Below, in pieces: positions 1 through 8,170 of a stretch of 14,843 bases of DNA. Under the pieces are notes generated by a model, which had not been told where the DNA came from, searched no databases, and was given only the letters and a program-made list of their open reading frames with translations. The stretch lies in NCBI GenBank assembly GCA_003228415.1, contig QIDL01000326.1, forward strand, positions 1 to 14,843. Direction: 5' to 3'. Position 1 is the first letter of the stretch. Every line of letters begins with the position of its first letter. The position numbers and the translations under genes were made by a program. The DNA comes from Gammaproteobacteria bacterium (GTDB taxonomy: Bacteria; Pseudomonadota; Gammaproteobacteria; Pseudomonadales; Azotimanducaceae).

Positions 1-1569
1 GCGGTCTCCAAGGTGGGTATTCGACCGATCGTTTTTCGCCAGGAGCGCGGTGCGATCAATGCCGTGGATGGGTATACGCGCCAGATGCGAGGCAAGGTGC
101 CGGGCATCTTCGCGTGCCAGTCCGGGCCTGGCGTTGAAAATTCTTTTGGCGGTATCGCGCAAGCCTATGGTGAGGCGGTACCGCTGATATTCCTGCCTCT
201 GGGCGCCGGCCTCGGTGGCTACGATGTGAGCCCGAACTTTTCAGCCACCAGAAACTATCAACACATCACCAAAGAGGCGTTGTCGATCGATCGAGTCGAC
301 CGCACGGTCAGCCAGATCCGCAGGGCGTTTCATAGCGTCAAACACGGTCGTCCCGGACCTGTGCTGGTGGAAATGCATCCCGATGTGTTAATGGGAGACG
401 TTCCCGAACACGCCACCAGTTACAGCCCTTCTAAAACGTTCAGCTACGCGCCGAGCCGCAGTGATGTCAAAGACGCGGCGAAGGCTCTGCTCGAAGCCAG
501 GCGTCCGGTGATCTGGGCCGGCCAGGGGGTGCTCTATGCGGATGCCACCAGGCAACTCGAAGAGCTTGCCGAGTTGACACAGATCCCGGTGATCACAACC
601 ATGGAAGCCAAGAGCGCCTTTCCGGACGCGCATCCTCTGGCGCTGGGTTCCGCCAATCGAACTGCGCCGAGAAACGTGTTCAAGTGGCTGGGTGAATCGG
701 ATCTGGTGTTTGCCGTCGGTTCGGGCCTCACCAGAACCACTTTCGGCATTGACATCCCACCGGGCAAAATCCTGATCCACTCCACGGTATCCGCGGAAGA
801 CATCAACAAGGATTATGCGGTGGATATCGGGCTGGTGGGTGACGCCGGACTGACGCTGGACATGCTGATCGATGAAGTCAGAGCATCGATCGGGGAATCG
901 GGTCGCGATACAGATCAGGCACTGGCCGGGGAAATAGCCGGTGGTCGTGCCGAATGGCTGGCGCAATGGCAGCCTCTTCTGAACTCGGACGAAGCGCCGA
1001 TCAATCCCTATCGTGTGATCAACGAGATCAACAAGGCCGTTGATCATGACAACACCGTGCTGACCCACGATGCAGGCAATCCGAGGGATCAGATCATGCC
1101 TTTCTATAAGGCAACTTCGGCGCTTGGGTATATCGGCTGGGGTAAGACGACCCATCTGGGATACGGCCTCCCGCTCATGATCGGTGCCAAGCTGGCGGAT
1201 CCGTCCAGGTTCTGCATGAACTTCATGGGAGATCTGGCGTTCGGGCATACCGGCCTCGAAATCGAAACGGCGGTGCGAGCAGAAATCCCGATAACGACCG
1301 TGATCGTGAACAACTTCACCATGGGCGGCTATGACAAAAGCATGCCAACCGCCATGGAGAAATATGGCGCCGGTAATCAAACGGGTGATTTTGCGAAGGT
1401 TGCCCGGGCTCTTGGAGCAAGGGGCATCAGAGTCGAAAAACCGGCGGGGATTGCGCCCGCACTGCAGGAAGCTCAGATCGCCAACAAAGAAGGTGAGGTG
1501 GTGGTGATCGAGATCATTACCCGCCAGGATACGCGATTCTCCCGGTATGACGATCTGCTCAAAAAATAG
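1..1569 (+). CDS. Thiamine diphosphate-dependent enzyme, acetolactate synthase-like (5' end missing)
   Basis: The reading frame is open from base 1, so the N-terminus lies outside the window. The GTG at 13 is not a credible start, because the conserved catalytic Glu region (FRQERGAINA, Glu at codon 15) follows within a few residues, where family members have about 40-50 residues before it. Three TPP-enzyme domains follow: the rest of the pyrimidine-binding domain (to about codon 140), a central domain (about 155-290, with RRPVIWAGQG) and the TPP-binding domain (from about 330). The diphosphate/Mg motif is at codons 410-438; it reads GDL where GDG is usual and ends in the expected NN. Such enzymes cleave or form bonds next to a carbonyl, as in acetolactate synthase, 2-hydroxyacyl-CoA lyase and oxalyl-CoA decarboxylase. 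The substrate cannot be told here. It lies 44 bases before the fused acyl-CoA carboxylase, so co-transcription is likely. Family call sure, reaction unknown. Confidence 0.9.
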   Translation, partial: AVSKVGIRPIVFRQERGAINAVDGYTRQMRGKVPGIFACQSGPGVENSFGGIAQAYGEAVPLIFLPLGAGLGGYDVSPNFSATRNYQHITKEALSIDRVDRTVSQIRRAFHSVKHGRPGPVLVEMHPDVLMGDVPEHATSYSPSKTFSYAPSRSDVKDAAKALLEARRPVIWAGQGVLYADATRQLEELAELTQIPVITTMEAKSAFPDAHPLALGSANRTAPRNVFKWLGESDLVFAVGSGLTRTTFGIDIPPGKILIHSTVSAEDINKDYAVDIGLVGDAGLTLDMLIDEVRASIGESGRDTDQALAGEIAGGRAEWLAQWQPLLNSDEAPINPYRVINEINKAVDHDNTVLTHDAGNPRDQIMPFYKATSALGYIGWGKTTHLGYGLPLMIGAKLADPSRFCMNFMGDLAFGHTGLEIETAVRAEIPITTVIVNNFTMGGYDKSMPTAMEKYGAGNQTGDFAKVARALGARGIRVEKPAGIAPALQEAQIANKEGEVVVIEIITRQDTRFSRYDDLLKK

Positions 1570-1599
1570 CCACGGAAGATGGCAGCGTTTTATTCAGTT

Positions 1600-1612
1600 G
1601 AAGGGGGCCTTC
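1600..1612 (+). promoter_or_regulatory. Ribosome binding site inside a small hairpin
   Basis: The sequence GAAGGGGGCCTTC directly precedes the ATG at 1614. Its G-run is the only Shine-Dalgarno candidate for the fused carboxylase. The same bases form a 5-bp perfect stem (GAAGG with CCTTC) with a GGG loop, which could partly hide the ribosome site. The pairing is seen in the sequence; any effect on translation is inference. Confidence 0.4.
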
Positions 1613-1613
1613 C

Positions 1614-4600
1614 ATGTTCGATCGTGTTCTGATCGCCAATCGTGGCGAAATCGCGATTCGTATTGCCAGGGCGGCGGCTTCGCTTGGTGTCGAATCGATC
1701 GGTGTCTATGCACCGGTTGATTCGTTGTCGTTACACACCCGGGCCACATCCGAGGCGCTCGAACTCAGGGTGCCTGGCGGTGATGGCGGTGATCCCATTG
1801 GCGCCTATCTCGATGCGCAGGGGCTGGTTGAGTTAGCCAGAGCGAACGGTTGTGATGCCGTGCATCCGGGCTACGGTTTTCTGTCGGAGAACGCGGCGTT
1901 TGCCGCCTTATGCGAATCCGCAGGGATCAACTTCATCGGCCCGTCTCCCGCCGCGCTGGCTTTGTTTGGCGATAAGGTGCGATCTCGAAGGCTGGCACAG
2001 GAACTGGACATCCCGGTGATCCCGGGGAGCCCTCAGGTACTGGCCTCGGCGGCAGAAGCCGTGGCACTCGCCGGTGATATCGGCTTTCCGGTGATGCTCA
2101 AGGCCTCTGCCGGAGGGGGTGGGCGTGGGATGCGCGTGGTTGAAGATGCCGAGGCAATGACCGATGCCTTCGAGCGTTGCCGGGGAGAAGCGCAAGCAGC
2201 ATTTGGCAACGCTGAATTGTTCCTGGAGCAATTGATCAGCCGCCCGCGCCATGTCGAGGTACAGATACTGGCCGACTCCCGTGGCGATGTGGTGCATCTG
2301 CATGAGCGGGACTGCTCGGTACAGTTCCGAAATCAGAAAGTCGTGGAGATCGCACCTGCGCCGGGACTGGACGTTGATTTGCGGGATAAAATCCATGCCG
2401 ATGCCGTCAAGTTGGCGCAGGCAGCACAGTACAGAAACGCCGGGACTGTGGAGTTCCTTGTTTTACCAGAGACCGGCGAATACTTCTTCATAGAGTGTAA
2501 TCCGCGCATCCAGGTGGAGCACACCATCACCGAGCAGGTAATGGGCGTCGATCTGGTAGAGGCGCAATTCCGGATTGCCTGCGGCGCGACCCTCGAAGAC
2601 ATCGGTCTTGCCGATCAGGATGCGGTGGGTGCTCCGCGTGGATTTGCCGTGCAGGCTAGGGTTGTTGCACAGGGCGCCGGGACTCTCACCGCCTATAAGG
2701 AACCCTCAGGGGTCGGCATACGGGTAGATGCCAACGGTTATGTCGGCTATGCACCACCGCCTCAATTCGACCCGTTACTTGCCAAGGTCATCGGCACATC
2801 CGCTGCCGGATCGACGTTTGCCGCCGCGCTCGATCGTACCTGTCGGGCGCTGGATGAATTCCACATAACCGGTCTGCCGACAAACCTGCCGCAACTGCGT
2901 ACGATTCTGGCGAGCGAAACCGTCAGAGCGGGTGCTGCGAGAACGTCTCTGCTCATGGAAGAACCGGCGCTGAATTACTCGACAGCCGGAATGACGCCGG
3001 TTGGCCGCACCCTTGCGTTGCTCGACCAGCAGTTTCTGACCTTGGGTGTCTCGCAGGCAGCGGCTCCGCTACCGGCGGTGGGACCGAGCCTGCCGGTGGG
3101 TGATGGCGAGCGTGGCATCGAGGTGCCGATGGCGGGAAGGGTGGTTGAACTGAATGCCGCGGTCGGAGACAAGGTTGCTGCGGGCGATACGTTGCTTGTG
3201 GTCAGCGCTATGAAGATGGAATCGATCGTTACAGCCCCCTGCGCGGGCGAACTGACTGCGCTTCAGGAGCTTCATGTCGGAGACAGCATCGGAGCGGGTC
3301 AAATCGTTGCGGTGATTGTGCCGTTGGCAGAAGCAGCCGAAGGGCCATCCCCGCAGACCGGAGATGGTCAGGGAAGCTGGGAACCGGTGCTCAAAGAAGT
3401 CGACGCCCTGCGCAGGCTCGCCGCTGCCCGGCTTCAACCAGGTTCCGAGGATCCAGGTGTGATTCGCCAGCGCAGTCGCGGCAAGCTGAACTGCCGCGAG
3501 CGCATTGAGATGCTGCTGGACGACGGTTCTTTTCGGGAAGTCGGCAGCATTGCCGGCTTCGCATCTTATGATGAGTTCGGGGAGATATCGGCGTTTACAC
3601 CCGCCAACAGCGTGGGTGGATGGGGCACGATCGAAGGCCGCAAGGCGATTGTCTGTGCCGATGATTTTACCTCTCGTGGTGGCCATGCCGATGGTGCCAT
3701 CGGTGCCAAGAGCGGCTATCTGGATCGCCTCTCCATGGAACTTTTGCACCCGTCGGTTCGGCTGCTCGACGGTTCTTCCGGCGGCGGTAGCGTGGCGGCA
3801 ATGGTGCCCGAGCAGAAGAAACAAGGGGATAGTAGCGCCAGGGAAAGTTCGGGTGCGATCAAAGCGGGTCGGCCGCGGGTCGCGGGTGGTGGCGGTTCTT
3901 TTCTTCCCGGCCATCTCGGCAGCAGCATGTATACCGAGCAGCTATCCCTGGTGCCGGTGGTCAATATGTTGCTTGGCAGCGTGGTGGGGATGGGTGCGGC
4001 GAAAGCGGTGCTGGGCCACTTTTCGGTGATGGTCCGCGATATCGCGCAACTGTTCGTCGCGGGCCCGCCGGTTGTGGCACATGCGATGGGGTACGACATC
4101 ACCAAGGAAGATCTCGGGGGCTGGCACATCCATTGTCGAAACGGATCGGTGGACAACCTGGCGGAGTCGGAAGAGCAGGCCGCTGAAATGACCCGTCGCT
4201 TTCTCTCCTATCTGCCATCGAGCGTCTACCAGGCACCTCCGGTGCTGCCATCGAATCCGCGCGATCCGGTCGATCGCCGCGAGCAGGAACTGTTGACGAT
4301 CATTGCGCGTAAACGCACCACGACCTTCGATGTGCGGAAAGCGATTCGGTTGATGGCCGATGTGGATTCCTTCTTCGAGATTGGACCGCTCTGGGGTACC
4401 GATCAGGTAACCGGGTTCGTCAGATTCAACGGGCATCCACTCGGGGTGATAGCTTCGGACAGTCAACATGCCAACGGCGGAGCGCTGACGGCGGATGGTT
4501 GCGACAAGCTCACCCGCCACCTGGACCTGTGCGACCTCTTCCATGTGCCGATTCTGAATCTGATCGACAACCCCGGATTCGCTGTGGGTCTCGAACACGA

Positions 4601-5036
4601 GATTACCGGTACCATTCGTAAGGGCGGTGAGTGGATGGTCGCATTTGCCCAGGTCCAGGTGCCGATATTCACCCTTCTGATGCGGCGCAGTTTCGGGGTA
4701 GCCGGTAACAACTATGCGACACCGAACTCTCGAGGCGCTGTGCGGGTCGCCTGGCCGGCGGCGGACGTGGGTGGTATTCCTCCCGAAGGCGGCATTGAAG
4801 CGGCGTATAAGCGGCAGCTTGCAGAGGCAGAGAATCCGGCGGCGTTGAGGGCGGAACTCATGGCTCGCATCGAGAGCGCCCGCGGTCCGGTGGGGCCACT
4901 CAACAAGTTCCAGATCGAGGAGATGATCGATCCGCGTGATACCCGACGATACGTCTGTGAGTGGGTCGAATCCGCCTACGGCGTGATTACTCAGCCTGCC
5001 ATGCTGGTGCCGCGGGCGCTGCAGTTCAGGCCCTGA
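1614..5036 (+). CDS. Single-chain acyl-CoA carboxylase (biotin carboxylase + biotinyl domain + carboxyltransferase)
   Basis: This 1140-residue protein carries a whole biotin-dependent carboxylase. Biotin carboxylase occupies residues 1-450: IANRGEIAIR at 8-17, HPGYGF at 84-89, the ATP-grasp glycine loop ASAGGGGRGMR at 164-174, and FIECNPRIQVEH at 292-303. A biotinyl domain covers about 505-572, with VSAMKME and the biotin-accepting Lys534. The carboxyltransferase (about 595-1140) has a first oxyanion-type loop DGSSGGGS at 719-726 and a second at 985-989 (DNPGF). Bicarbonate is fixed onto biotin with ATP and moved to an acyl-CoA. Length and domain order match the single-chain long-chain acyl-CoA carboxylases described from mycobacteria. 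Only some 55 residues separate the biotin carboxylase and biotinyl parts, so the larger linker domain of propionyl-CoA carboxylase alpha is absent there. The ATG at 1614 is chosen because the protein then begins exactly at the conserved biotin carboxylase N-terminus. Architecture certain, substrate unknown. Confidence 0.95.
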   Translation: MFDRVLIANRGEIAIRIARAAASLGVESIGVYAPVDSLSLHTRATSEALELRVPGGDGGDPIGAYLDAQGLVELARANGCDAVHPGYGFLSENAAFAALCESAGINFIGPSPAALALFGDKVRSRRLAQELDIPVIPGSPQVLASAAEAVALAGDIGFPVMLKASAGGGGRGMRVVEDAEAMTDAFERCRGEAQAAFGNAELFLEQLISRPRHVEVQILADSRGDVVHLHERDCSVQFRNQKVVEIAPAPGLDVDLRDKIHADAVKLAQAAQYRNAGTVEFLVLPETGEYFFIECNPRIQVEHTITEQVMGVDLVEAQFRIACGATLEDIGLADQDAVGAPRGFAVQARVVAQGAGTLTAYKEPSGVGIRVDANGYVGYAPPPQFDPLLAKVIGTSAAGSTFAAALDRTCRALDEFHITGLPTNLPQLRTILASETVRAGAARTSLLMEEPALNYSTAGMTPVGRTLALLDQQFLTLGVSQAAAPLPAVGPSLPVGDGERGIEVPMAGRVVELNAAVGDKVAAGDTLLVVSAMKMESIVTAPCAGELTALQELHVGDSIGAGQIVAVIVPLAEAAEGPSPQTGDGQGSWEPVLKEVDALRRLAAARLQPGSEDPGVIRQRSRGKLNCRERIEMLLDDGSFREVGSIAGFASYDEFGEISAFTPANSVGGWGTIEGRKAIVCADDFTSRGGHADGAIGAKSGYLDRLSMELLHPSVRLLDGSSGGGSVAAMVPEQKKQGDSSARESSGAIKAGRPRVAGGGGSFLPGHLGSSMYTEQLSLVPVVNMLLGSVVGMGAAKAVLGHFSVMVRDIAQLFVAGPPVVAHAMGYDITKEDLGGWHIHCRNGSVDNLAESEEQAAEMTRRFLSYLPSSVYQAPPVLPSNPRDPVDRREQELLTIIARKRTTTFDVRKAIRLMADVDSFFEIGPLWGTDQVTGFVRFNGHPLGVIASDSQHANGGALTADGCDKLTRHLDLCDLFHVPILNLIDNPGFAVGLEHEITGTIRKGGEWMVAFAQVQVPIFTLLMRRSFGVAGNNYATPNSRGAVRVAWPAADVGGIPPEGGIEAAYKRQLAEAENPAALRAELMARIESARGPVGPLNKFQIEEMIDPRDTRRYVCEWVESAYGVITQPAMLVPRALQFRP

Positions 5037-5084
5037 AGGGCGCGCGACAGCCGTTTGCAACGCGGATTTGCTTTGCGAGTGTAA

Positions 5085-5945
5085 TCAGATCGCTCGAATG
5101 ACATCCTCAGAGAGTTTCTGAATCCCCTCCAGCGGATTGCTGCCCAGTGCCATCAACGGTACCACCAGGCGGGAGACGCCGACATCGGCCAATGCCTGAA
5201 CGGCTTCGATGCCGCCTGCGGCGGGCCACATGCAGGTGATTTCCACTTCAGAGAAGTCTCGATCCTCCGCATCGCAGGCCGACTTCAATTCGTCCAGGGC
5301 GGTGGACAGTTCACCGGGATCTCCTATCGGTGCGTACCAGCCGTCGCCGTGGCGTGCGATTCTCTGGTAGATCCTGCCCTTGGCGCCGCCCATGATCACT
5401 GGCAGGTGAGGTTTCTGGGTCGGTAGAGGATAGCTCTTGAAACCATGCCAGTTGATGAAGTCGCTTTCGTGTTCCACAACCTCGCCGGACCAGATCTTTT
5501 TCATTGCCACGACATAGTCGTCAAAGCGCTCGCCGCGGCGCTCGAACGGTACACCGAGGGCATCGAATTCTTCCCGAAGCCAGCCGATTCCGACACCGAG
5601 CATGAACCTGCCGTTTGAGAGAAAATCCAGGCTGGCGGCCTGCTTGGCCATGTAGAGCGGATTGACCTGGGAAAGAATATTGACACCGGTGCCCAGCCGA
5701 ATTGTGCTGGTCGCAGCGGCGACGGCGGCCAGTGCGATCAAAGGATCGACAAAGCCCGTCTCTGGTGGCGCGCCCATTTTTCCGCTGTCGTTGTAGGGAT
5801 ATTTCGATTGGTAATCCACAGGCACCATCACGTGCTCGAAGGTCCAGATCGATTCGAGGCCACTTGATTCTGCGAGTTGGGCCAGCCCGACCATCTGATC
5901 GATGGATTCAATGCCGATGTTGATCGGGATGAGTCCGAATTTCAT
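5085..5945 (-). CDS. Luciferase-like (LLM class) flavin- or F420-dependent oxidoreductase
   Basis: The 286-residue protein is a TIM-barrel enzyme of the bacterial luciferase-like monooxygenase family. Visible marks are the N-terminal strand MKFGLIPINIG, the segment IRLGTGVNIL at 82-91, NGRFMLGVGIGW at 111-122 and ERRGERFDDY at 135-144. This pattern is typical of the subfamily annotated as probable F420-dependent oxidoreductases (TIGR03619-like), but FMN use cannot be excluded by eye. The start at 5945 is preferred over an upstream in-frame ATG (6020): AAGGA lies six bases before it, and the family begins at this MKFG. It lies 87 bases downstream of the MFS gene on the same strand, so the two are probably co-transcribed. 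It converges on the fused carboxylase gene, 48 bases away. It may oxidise or reduce an intermediate of the same catabolic route, but this rests only on location. Confidence 0.9.
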   Translation of the reverse strand: MKFGLIPINIGIESIDQMVGLAQLAESSGLESIWTFEHVMVPVDYQSKYPYNDSGKMGAPPETGFVDPLIALAAVAAATSTIRLGTGVNILSQVNPLYMAKQAASLDFLSNGRFMLGVGIGWLREEFDALGVPFERRGERFDDYVVAMKKIWSGEVVEHESDFINWHGFKSYPLPTQKPHLPVIMGGAKGRIYQRIARHGDGWYAPIGDPGELSTALDELKSACDAEDRDFSEVEITCMWPAAGGIEAVQALADVGVSRLVVPLMALGSNPLEGIQKLSEDVIRAI

Positions 5946-6032
5946 AACGTATCCTTGTTGAGTGTCAGACAGACCAGTAGAAAACGGAACCAGCCCTCGA
6001 ATCAAGATATTTCGTGGCATGCCGCCAGGATA

Positions 6033-7265
6033 CTATGGGTCTGTTTCCGATCCGACTGGGACATGCTCTGCAACCTGTTTGCCCAGCCAGCCCATGGAAA
6101 CAAAGAGCACGACGTAGATCGCCGCGGCGGCGGCGTATGGCAGAGCGGGAGCGTATTGATAGAGCACGCCACCCAGCAAGGGACCGATGGTGAATCCCAG
6201 CGGACCACAGGAACCTGCTACTCCAGCCACCGCACCTTGCTCTTCGGGTGAAACCGCCAGCGAAGCACCCGCCATGAATCCCGGACCGGCCAGACCCATA
6301 CCAAATCCCAGGATCATCATGGCGATGGTCAATACGGTCTGCGAGGTCGCCACGGTCATGATGGAGAAGGCGAGGATCAACAGTGGTATTGCGACCCGCA
6401 GCAAGGTGAACGGCCGGAGGGTGAGTTTCTGAACGATAAGCCACTGCGCGAGAAGGGAGCACCCGGCGGAAAACATCATCGCGATACCAACCGATCTTGC
6501 GGTGTCTACAGCGCTGAGCGCCAGAATGTCCTGAAAGCGGAAGCCAATGGTCTGCTGCACCAGCGCCATGCCGGTAAACATCGACACACCGACGATCACG
6601 AACGGCAGGATTCGACGGTCGCTGTACTTCATCCGTTTCGGTTTTAACGGCGTCAGGTGACGCGGCGGCTCGGGCAGGAATCGCCAGACGAACAGGCCAT
6701 TCATGAACGCCACTGCCGCCATCACCCACAGCGGGGTCAACAATGAGATGATGGCAAGGCCGCTCACGGCCGGGCCGAGGATCGACCCCACGTTGTTGGC
6801 GGCACCGGCAGCTCCCATACCCCTGGTGCGGGTCGCTGCTGTGGTGATGTCGGCCATAAAGGCGTTGGCGGCAGGCATCGAAGCTGCCATGACAGTGGCG
6901 TGAAGCATCCGGGCGAGGACCAGCGCACCGAACAGTTTGCCACCATGCAGCGTACCGGCGAGGCCCGCATAGAGAACTGAATTGAATAATACCGTGCCGG
7001 CGGCAAACCCGAACAAGCCCACCAGGATCACCCGCTTGCGGCCCCATCGATCACTCAACCTGCCCCATATCGGACTCGCCAGAAATACCGTGAGCGCCGA
7101 AGCGGCTATGATCGAAGTGATCTGAACCTCCGAAAGACCCATCTCCCGGCCAAGCGGAGCAAGGACCGGAAACAGCACGGTAAAACCCATACCGACGCTG
7201 ACCAGTGATGCCAGCAGTATTCGGCGAGCCTTCTCAGGCGAGCAAGCGGGTGAGGACGACTCCAC
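6033..7265 (-). CDS. MFS transporter (12-helix, drug-resistance-like)
   Basis: The protein has 410 residues, is strongly hydrophobic throughout, and has the usual length for a 12-helix major facilitator. Helix 1 begins near residue 17 (ILLASLVSVGMGFTVLFPVL). The cytoplasmic loop 2-3 signature GRLSDRWGRKRV is at 68-79 and complete. A Gly-rich stretch in the C-terminal half (ILGFGMGLAGPGFMAGASLA) resembles the proton-antiporter group, so export of a small organic compound is plausible. The start is a GTG at 7265 with AGGAA a few bases upstream; no ATG occurs before the first helix. It is divergent from slyX across 73 bases and lies upstream of the luciferase-like gene, probably in one transcript. 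The transported substrate is unknown. Confidence 0.9.
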   Translation of the reverse strand: MESSSPACSPEKARRILLASLVSVGMGFTVLFPVLAPLGREMGLSEVQITSIIAASALTVFLASPIWGRLSDRWGRKRVILVGLFGFAAGTVLFNSVLYAGLAGTLHGGKLFGALVLARMLHATVMAASMPAANAFMADITTAATRTRGMGAAGAANNVGSILGPAVSGLAIISLLTPLWVMAAVAFMNGLFVWRFLPEPPRHLTPLKPKRMKYSDRRILPFVIVGVSMFTGMALVQQTIGFRFQDILALSAVDTARSVGIAMMFSAGCSLLAQWLIVQKLTLRPFTLLRVAIPLLILAFSIMTVATSQTVLTIAMMILGFGMGLAGPGFMAGASLAVSPEEQGAVAGVAGSCGPLGFTIGPLLGGVLYQYAPALPYAAAAAIYVVLFVSMGWLGKQVAEHVPVGSETDP

Positions 7266-7322
7266 GATGGTTCCTGGTGATCCGGGTGACTGAACCGGCC
7301 AGTCTACCGCAGCCGGATCCGG

Positions 7323-7328
7323 TATGAT
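7323..7328 (+). promoter_or_regulatory. Possible -10 box for slyX
   Basis: TATGAT matches the -10 consensus at five of six positions and lies 10 bases before the preferred slyX start codon. It would give a transcript with almost no leader. No good -35 hexamer is visible 16-18 bases upstream, so the call is weak. Confidence 0.25.
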
Positions 7329-7338
7329 CGTTTCCAGG

Positions 7339-7554
7339 ATGAGTGAACCGTCAGCAGAAGACCGCCTCGACGAGCTGGAAACCCGACTGTCGTTTCAGGA
7401 CGACACGATTGCCTCTCTCAATGAAGCCCTGGTGCAACAACAACTGCGCATTGCCAGGCTGGAGAAGTCTCTGCGATTGCTGATCGAGCAGGTCCGGGGA
7501 AATGAGGATGATGGCCGGGAGTATCCTGAGGAGCCACCGCCACCTCACTACTAG
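7339..7554 (+). CDS. slyX: SlyX family protein
   Basis: This 71-residue protein is a short coiled coil (about residues 7-50, heptad-rich LDELETRLSFQDDTIASLNE) ending in the hallmark proline-rich tail PEEPPPPHY. E. coli SlyX, as I recall it, has the same order: a RLxELExRLxFQ start, a coiled coil, then TPPPHY. With the ATG at 7339 the distance from Met to that motif equals the E. coli one, so this start is preferred over the in-frame ATG at 7324, which would add five residues and overlaps a possible -10 box. SlyX is widespread in gammaproteobacteria and has no established biochemical function. It has no visible link to the carboxylase genes. Confidence 0.88.
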   Translation: MSEPSAEDRLDELETRLSFQDDTIASLNEALVQQQLRIARLEKSLRLLIEQVRGNEDDGREYPEEPPPPHY

Positions 7555-7562
7555 GGAACCTC

Positions 7563-7603
7563 TGAGTCTGCGCGGTAGGACGATCGCGAGACAAGTAACT
7601 CAG
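7563..7603. other. Imperfect hairpin between convergent genes
   Basis: Between the converging slyX and membrane-protein genes, GTCT-g-CGCG (7566-7574) pairs with CGCGAGAC (7585-7592), with one bulged G and a 10-base loop. Outer bases CTGA and TCAG can also pair across an internal loop. No T-run follows on either strand, so it is not a standard intrinsic terminator. It might still block read-through in both directions. Confidence 0.3.
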
Positions 7604-8055
7604 GCCAGCGCGTTGTATATCCGTTGAACGACGAGTTCGGCGACGAGAATAGCGGTCACAACGATGATAAATGCCACCAACCCATGGACTGCACCGCCGA
7701 ATACGATACCATTGCCGAAGAAGAAATTGATGGCCTCGAGAATTGCAATTTTGGAGCCGAAGAGCACGGCCCAGGCTGATAGTAATCGTAGTACCTTGGC
7801 CTGCGTGCCGGACTTCGCTTTGAAGTAGGCCCCGATACGGTGCTCAAATGCTATCGTTACCTTCAACAGAACCTGCAGCAGCACTGCAGCCAGCAACGAA
7901 ATGGTGAACGATTCGATGACGACGTTATCCCAGTACTCATTGAACAGATTAAGCACCGTGAGATCGACCAGCACGGCTGTGAAGTACCTGACAAACAGCT
8001 GCTGGCGGATCGAATGATTTCCGACAGTGTCCTTTTGTGAATCGCTACTGGCCAT
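7600..8055 (-). CDS. Small integral membrane protein, function unknown
   Basis: The protein has 151 residues with no family I recognise. A polar N-terminus (MASSDSQKDTVGNHS) is followed by four hydrophobic segments at about 21-38, 48-69, 88-112 and 118-142. A basic loop (EHRIGAYFKAKSGTQAK) separates the second and third, which would place that loop in the cytoplasm by the positive-inside rule. There is no signal peptide and no metal- or nucleotide-binding motif. The start is supported by AGGGAGAA about nine bases before the ATG. It lies 115 bases downstream of the tetR stop on the same strand and converges with slyX across 45 bases. Whether it is co-transcribed with tetR is unclear. It could be a small channel or sensor, but nothing in the sequence decides this. 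Confidence 0.75.
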   Translation of the reverse strand: MASSDSQKDTVGNHSIRQQLFVRYFTAVLVDLTVLNLFNEYWDNVVIESFTISLLAAVLLQVLLKVTIAFEHRIGAYFKAKSGTQAKVLRLLSAWAVLFGSKIAILEAINFFFGNGIVFGGAVHGLVAFIIVVTAILVAELVVQRIYNALA

Positions 8056-8100
8056 TCAGTGAGTTCTCCCTGAACTATCTTGTGGATTGTATGTAAACTT

Positions 8101-8123
8101 CACACAGTCGCGCGACCGATGTG
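8101..8123. repeat. Inverted repeat upstream of the membrane-protein gene
   Basis: A perfect 10-base palindrome GTCGCGCGAC (8107-8116) is flanked by CACA (8101-8104) and TGTG (8120-8123), which can extend the pairing. It lies about 50 bases before the membrane-protein start and just upstream of a TACAAT (- strand, 8091-8086) that resembles a -10 box. It could be an operator for that gene or a terminator for tetR; no T-run follows it in the direction of tetR transcription. Confidence 0.35.
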
Positions 8124-8170
8124 CTGTTTTCTTCAGAAAGCTTGGTTCGCTTCAGGCATTGTCACTTCGG

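Noticed and set aside
388..1380. Long antisense open frame inside the TPP enzyme gene, and similar ones inside the carboxylase genes (for example 3942-5060 and 3069-3914 on -)
   Set aside because: They mirror the codon bias of the real genes in GC-rich DNA, have no ribosome sites, and their Arg/His-rich translations match no family.
5037..5084. Bidirectional terminator between the fused carboxylase and the luciferase-like gene
   Set aside because: Only a weak 4-bp pairing (GCAA with TTGC) is visible and there is no T-run.
5946..6020. N-terminal extension of the luciferase-like protein
   Set aside because: The family begins at MKFG, and AAGGA precedes that codon; the extension has no homologous character.
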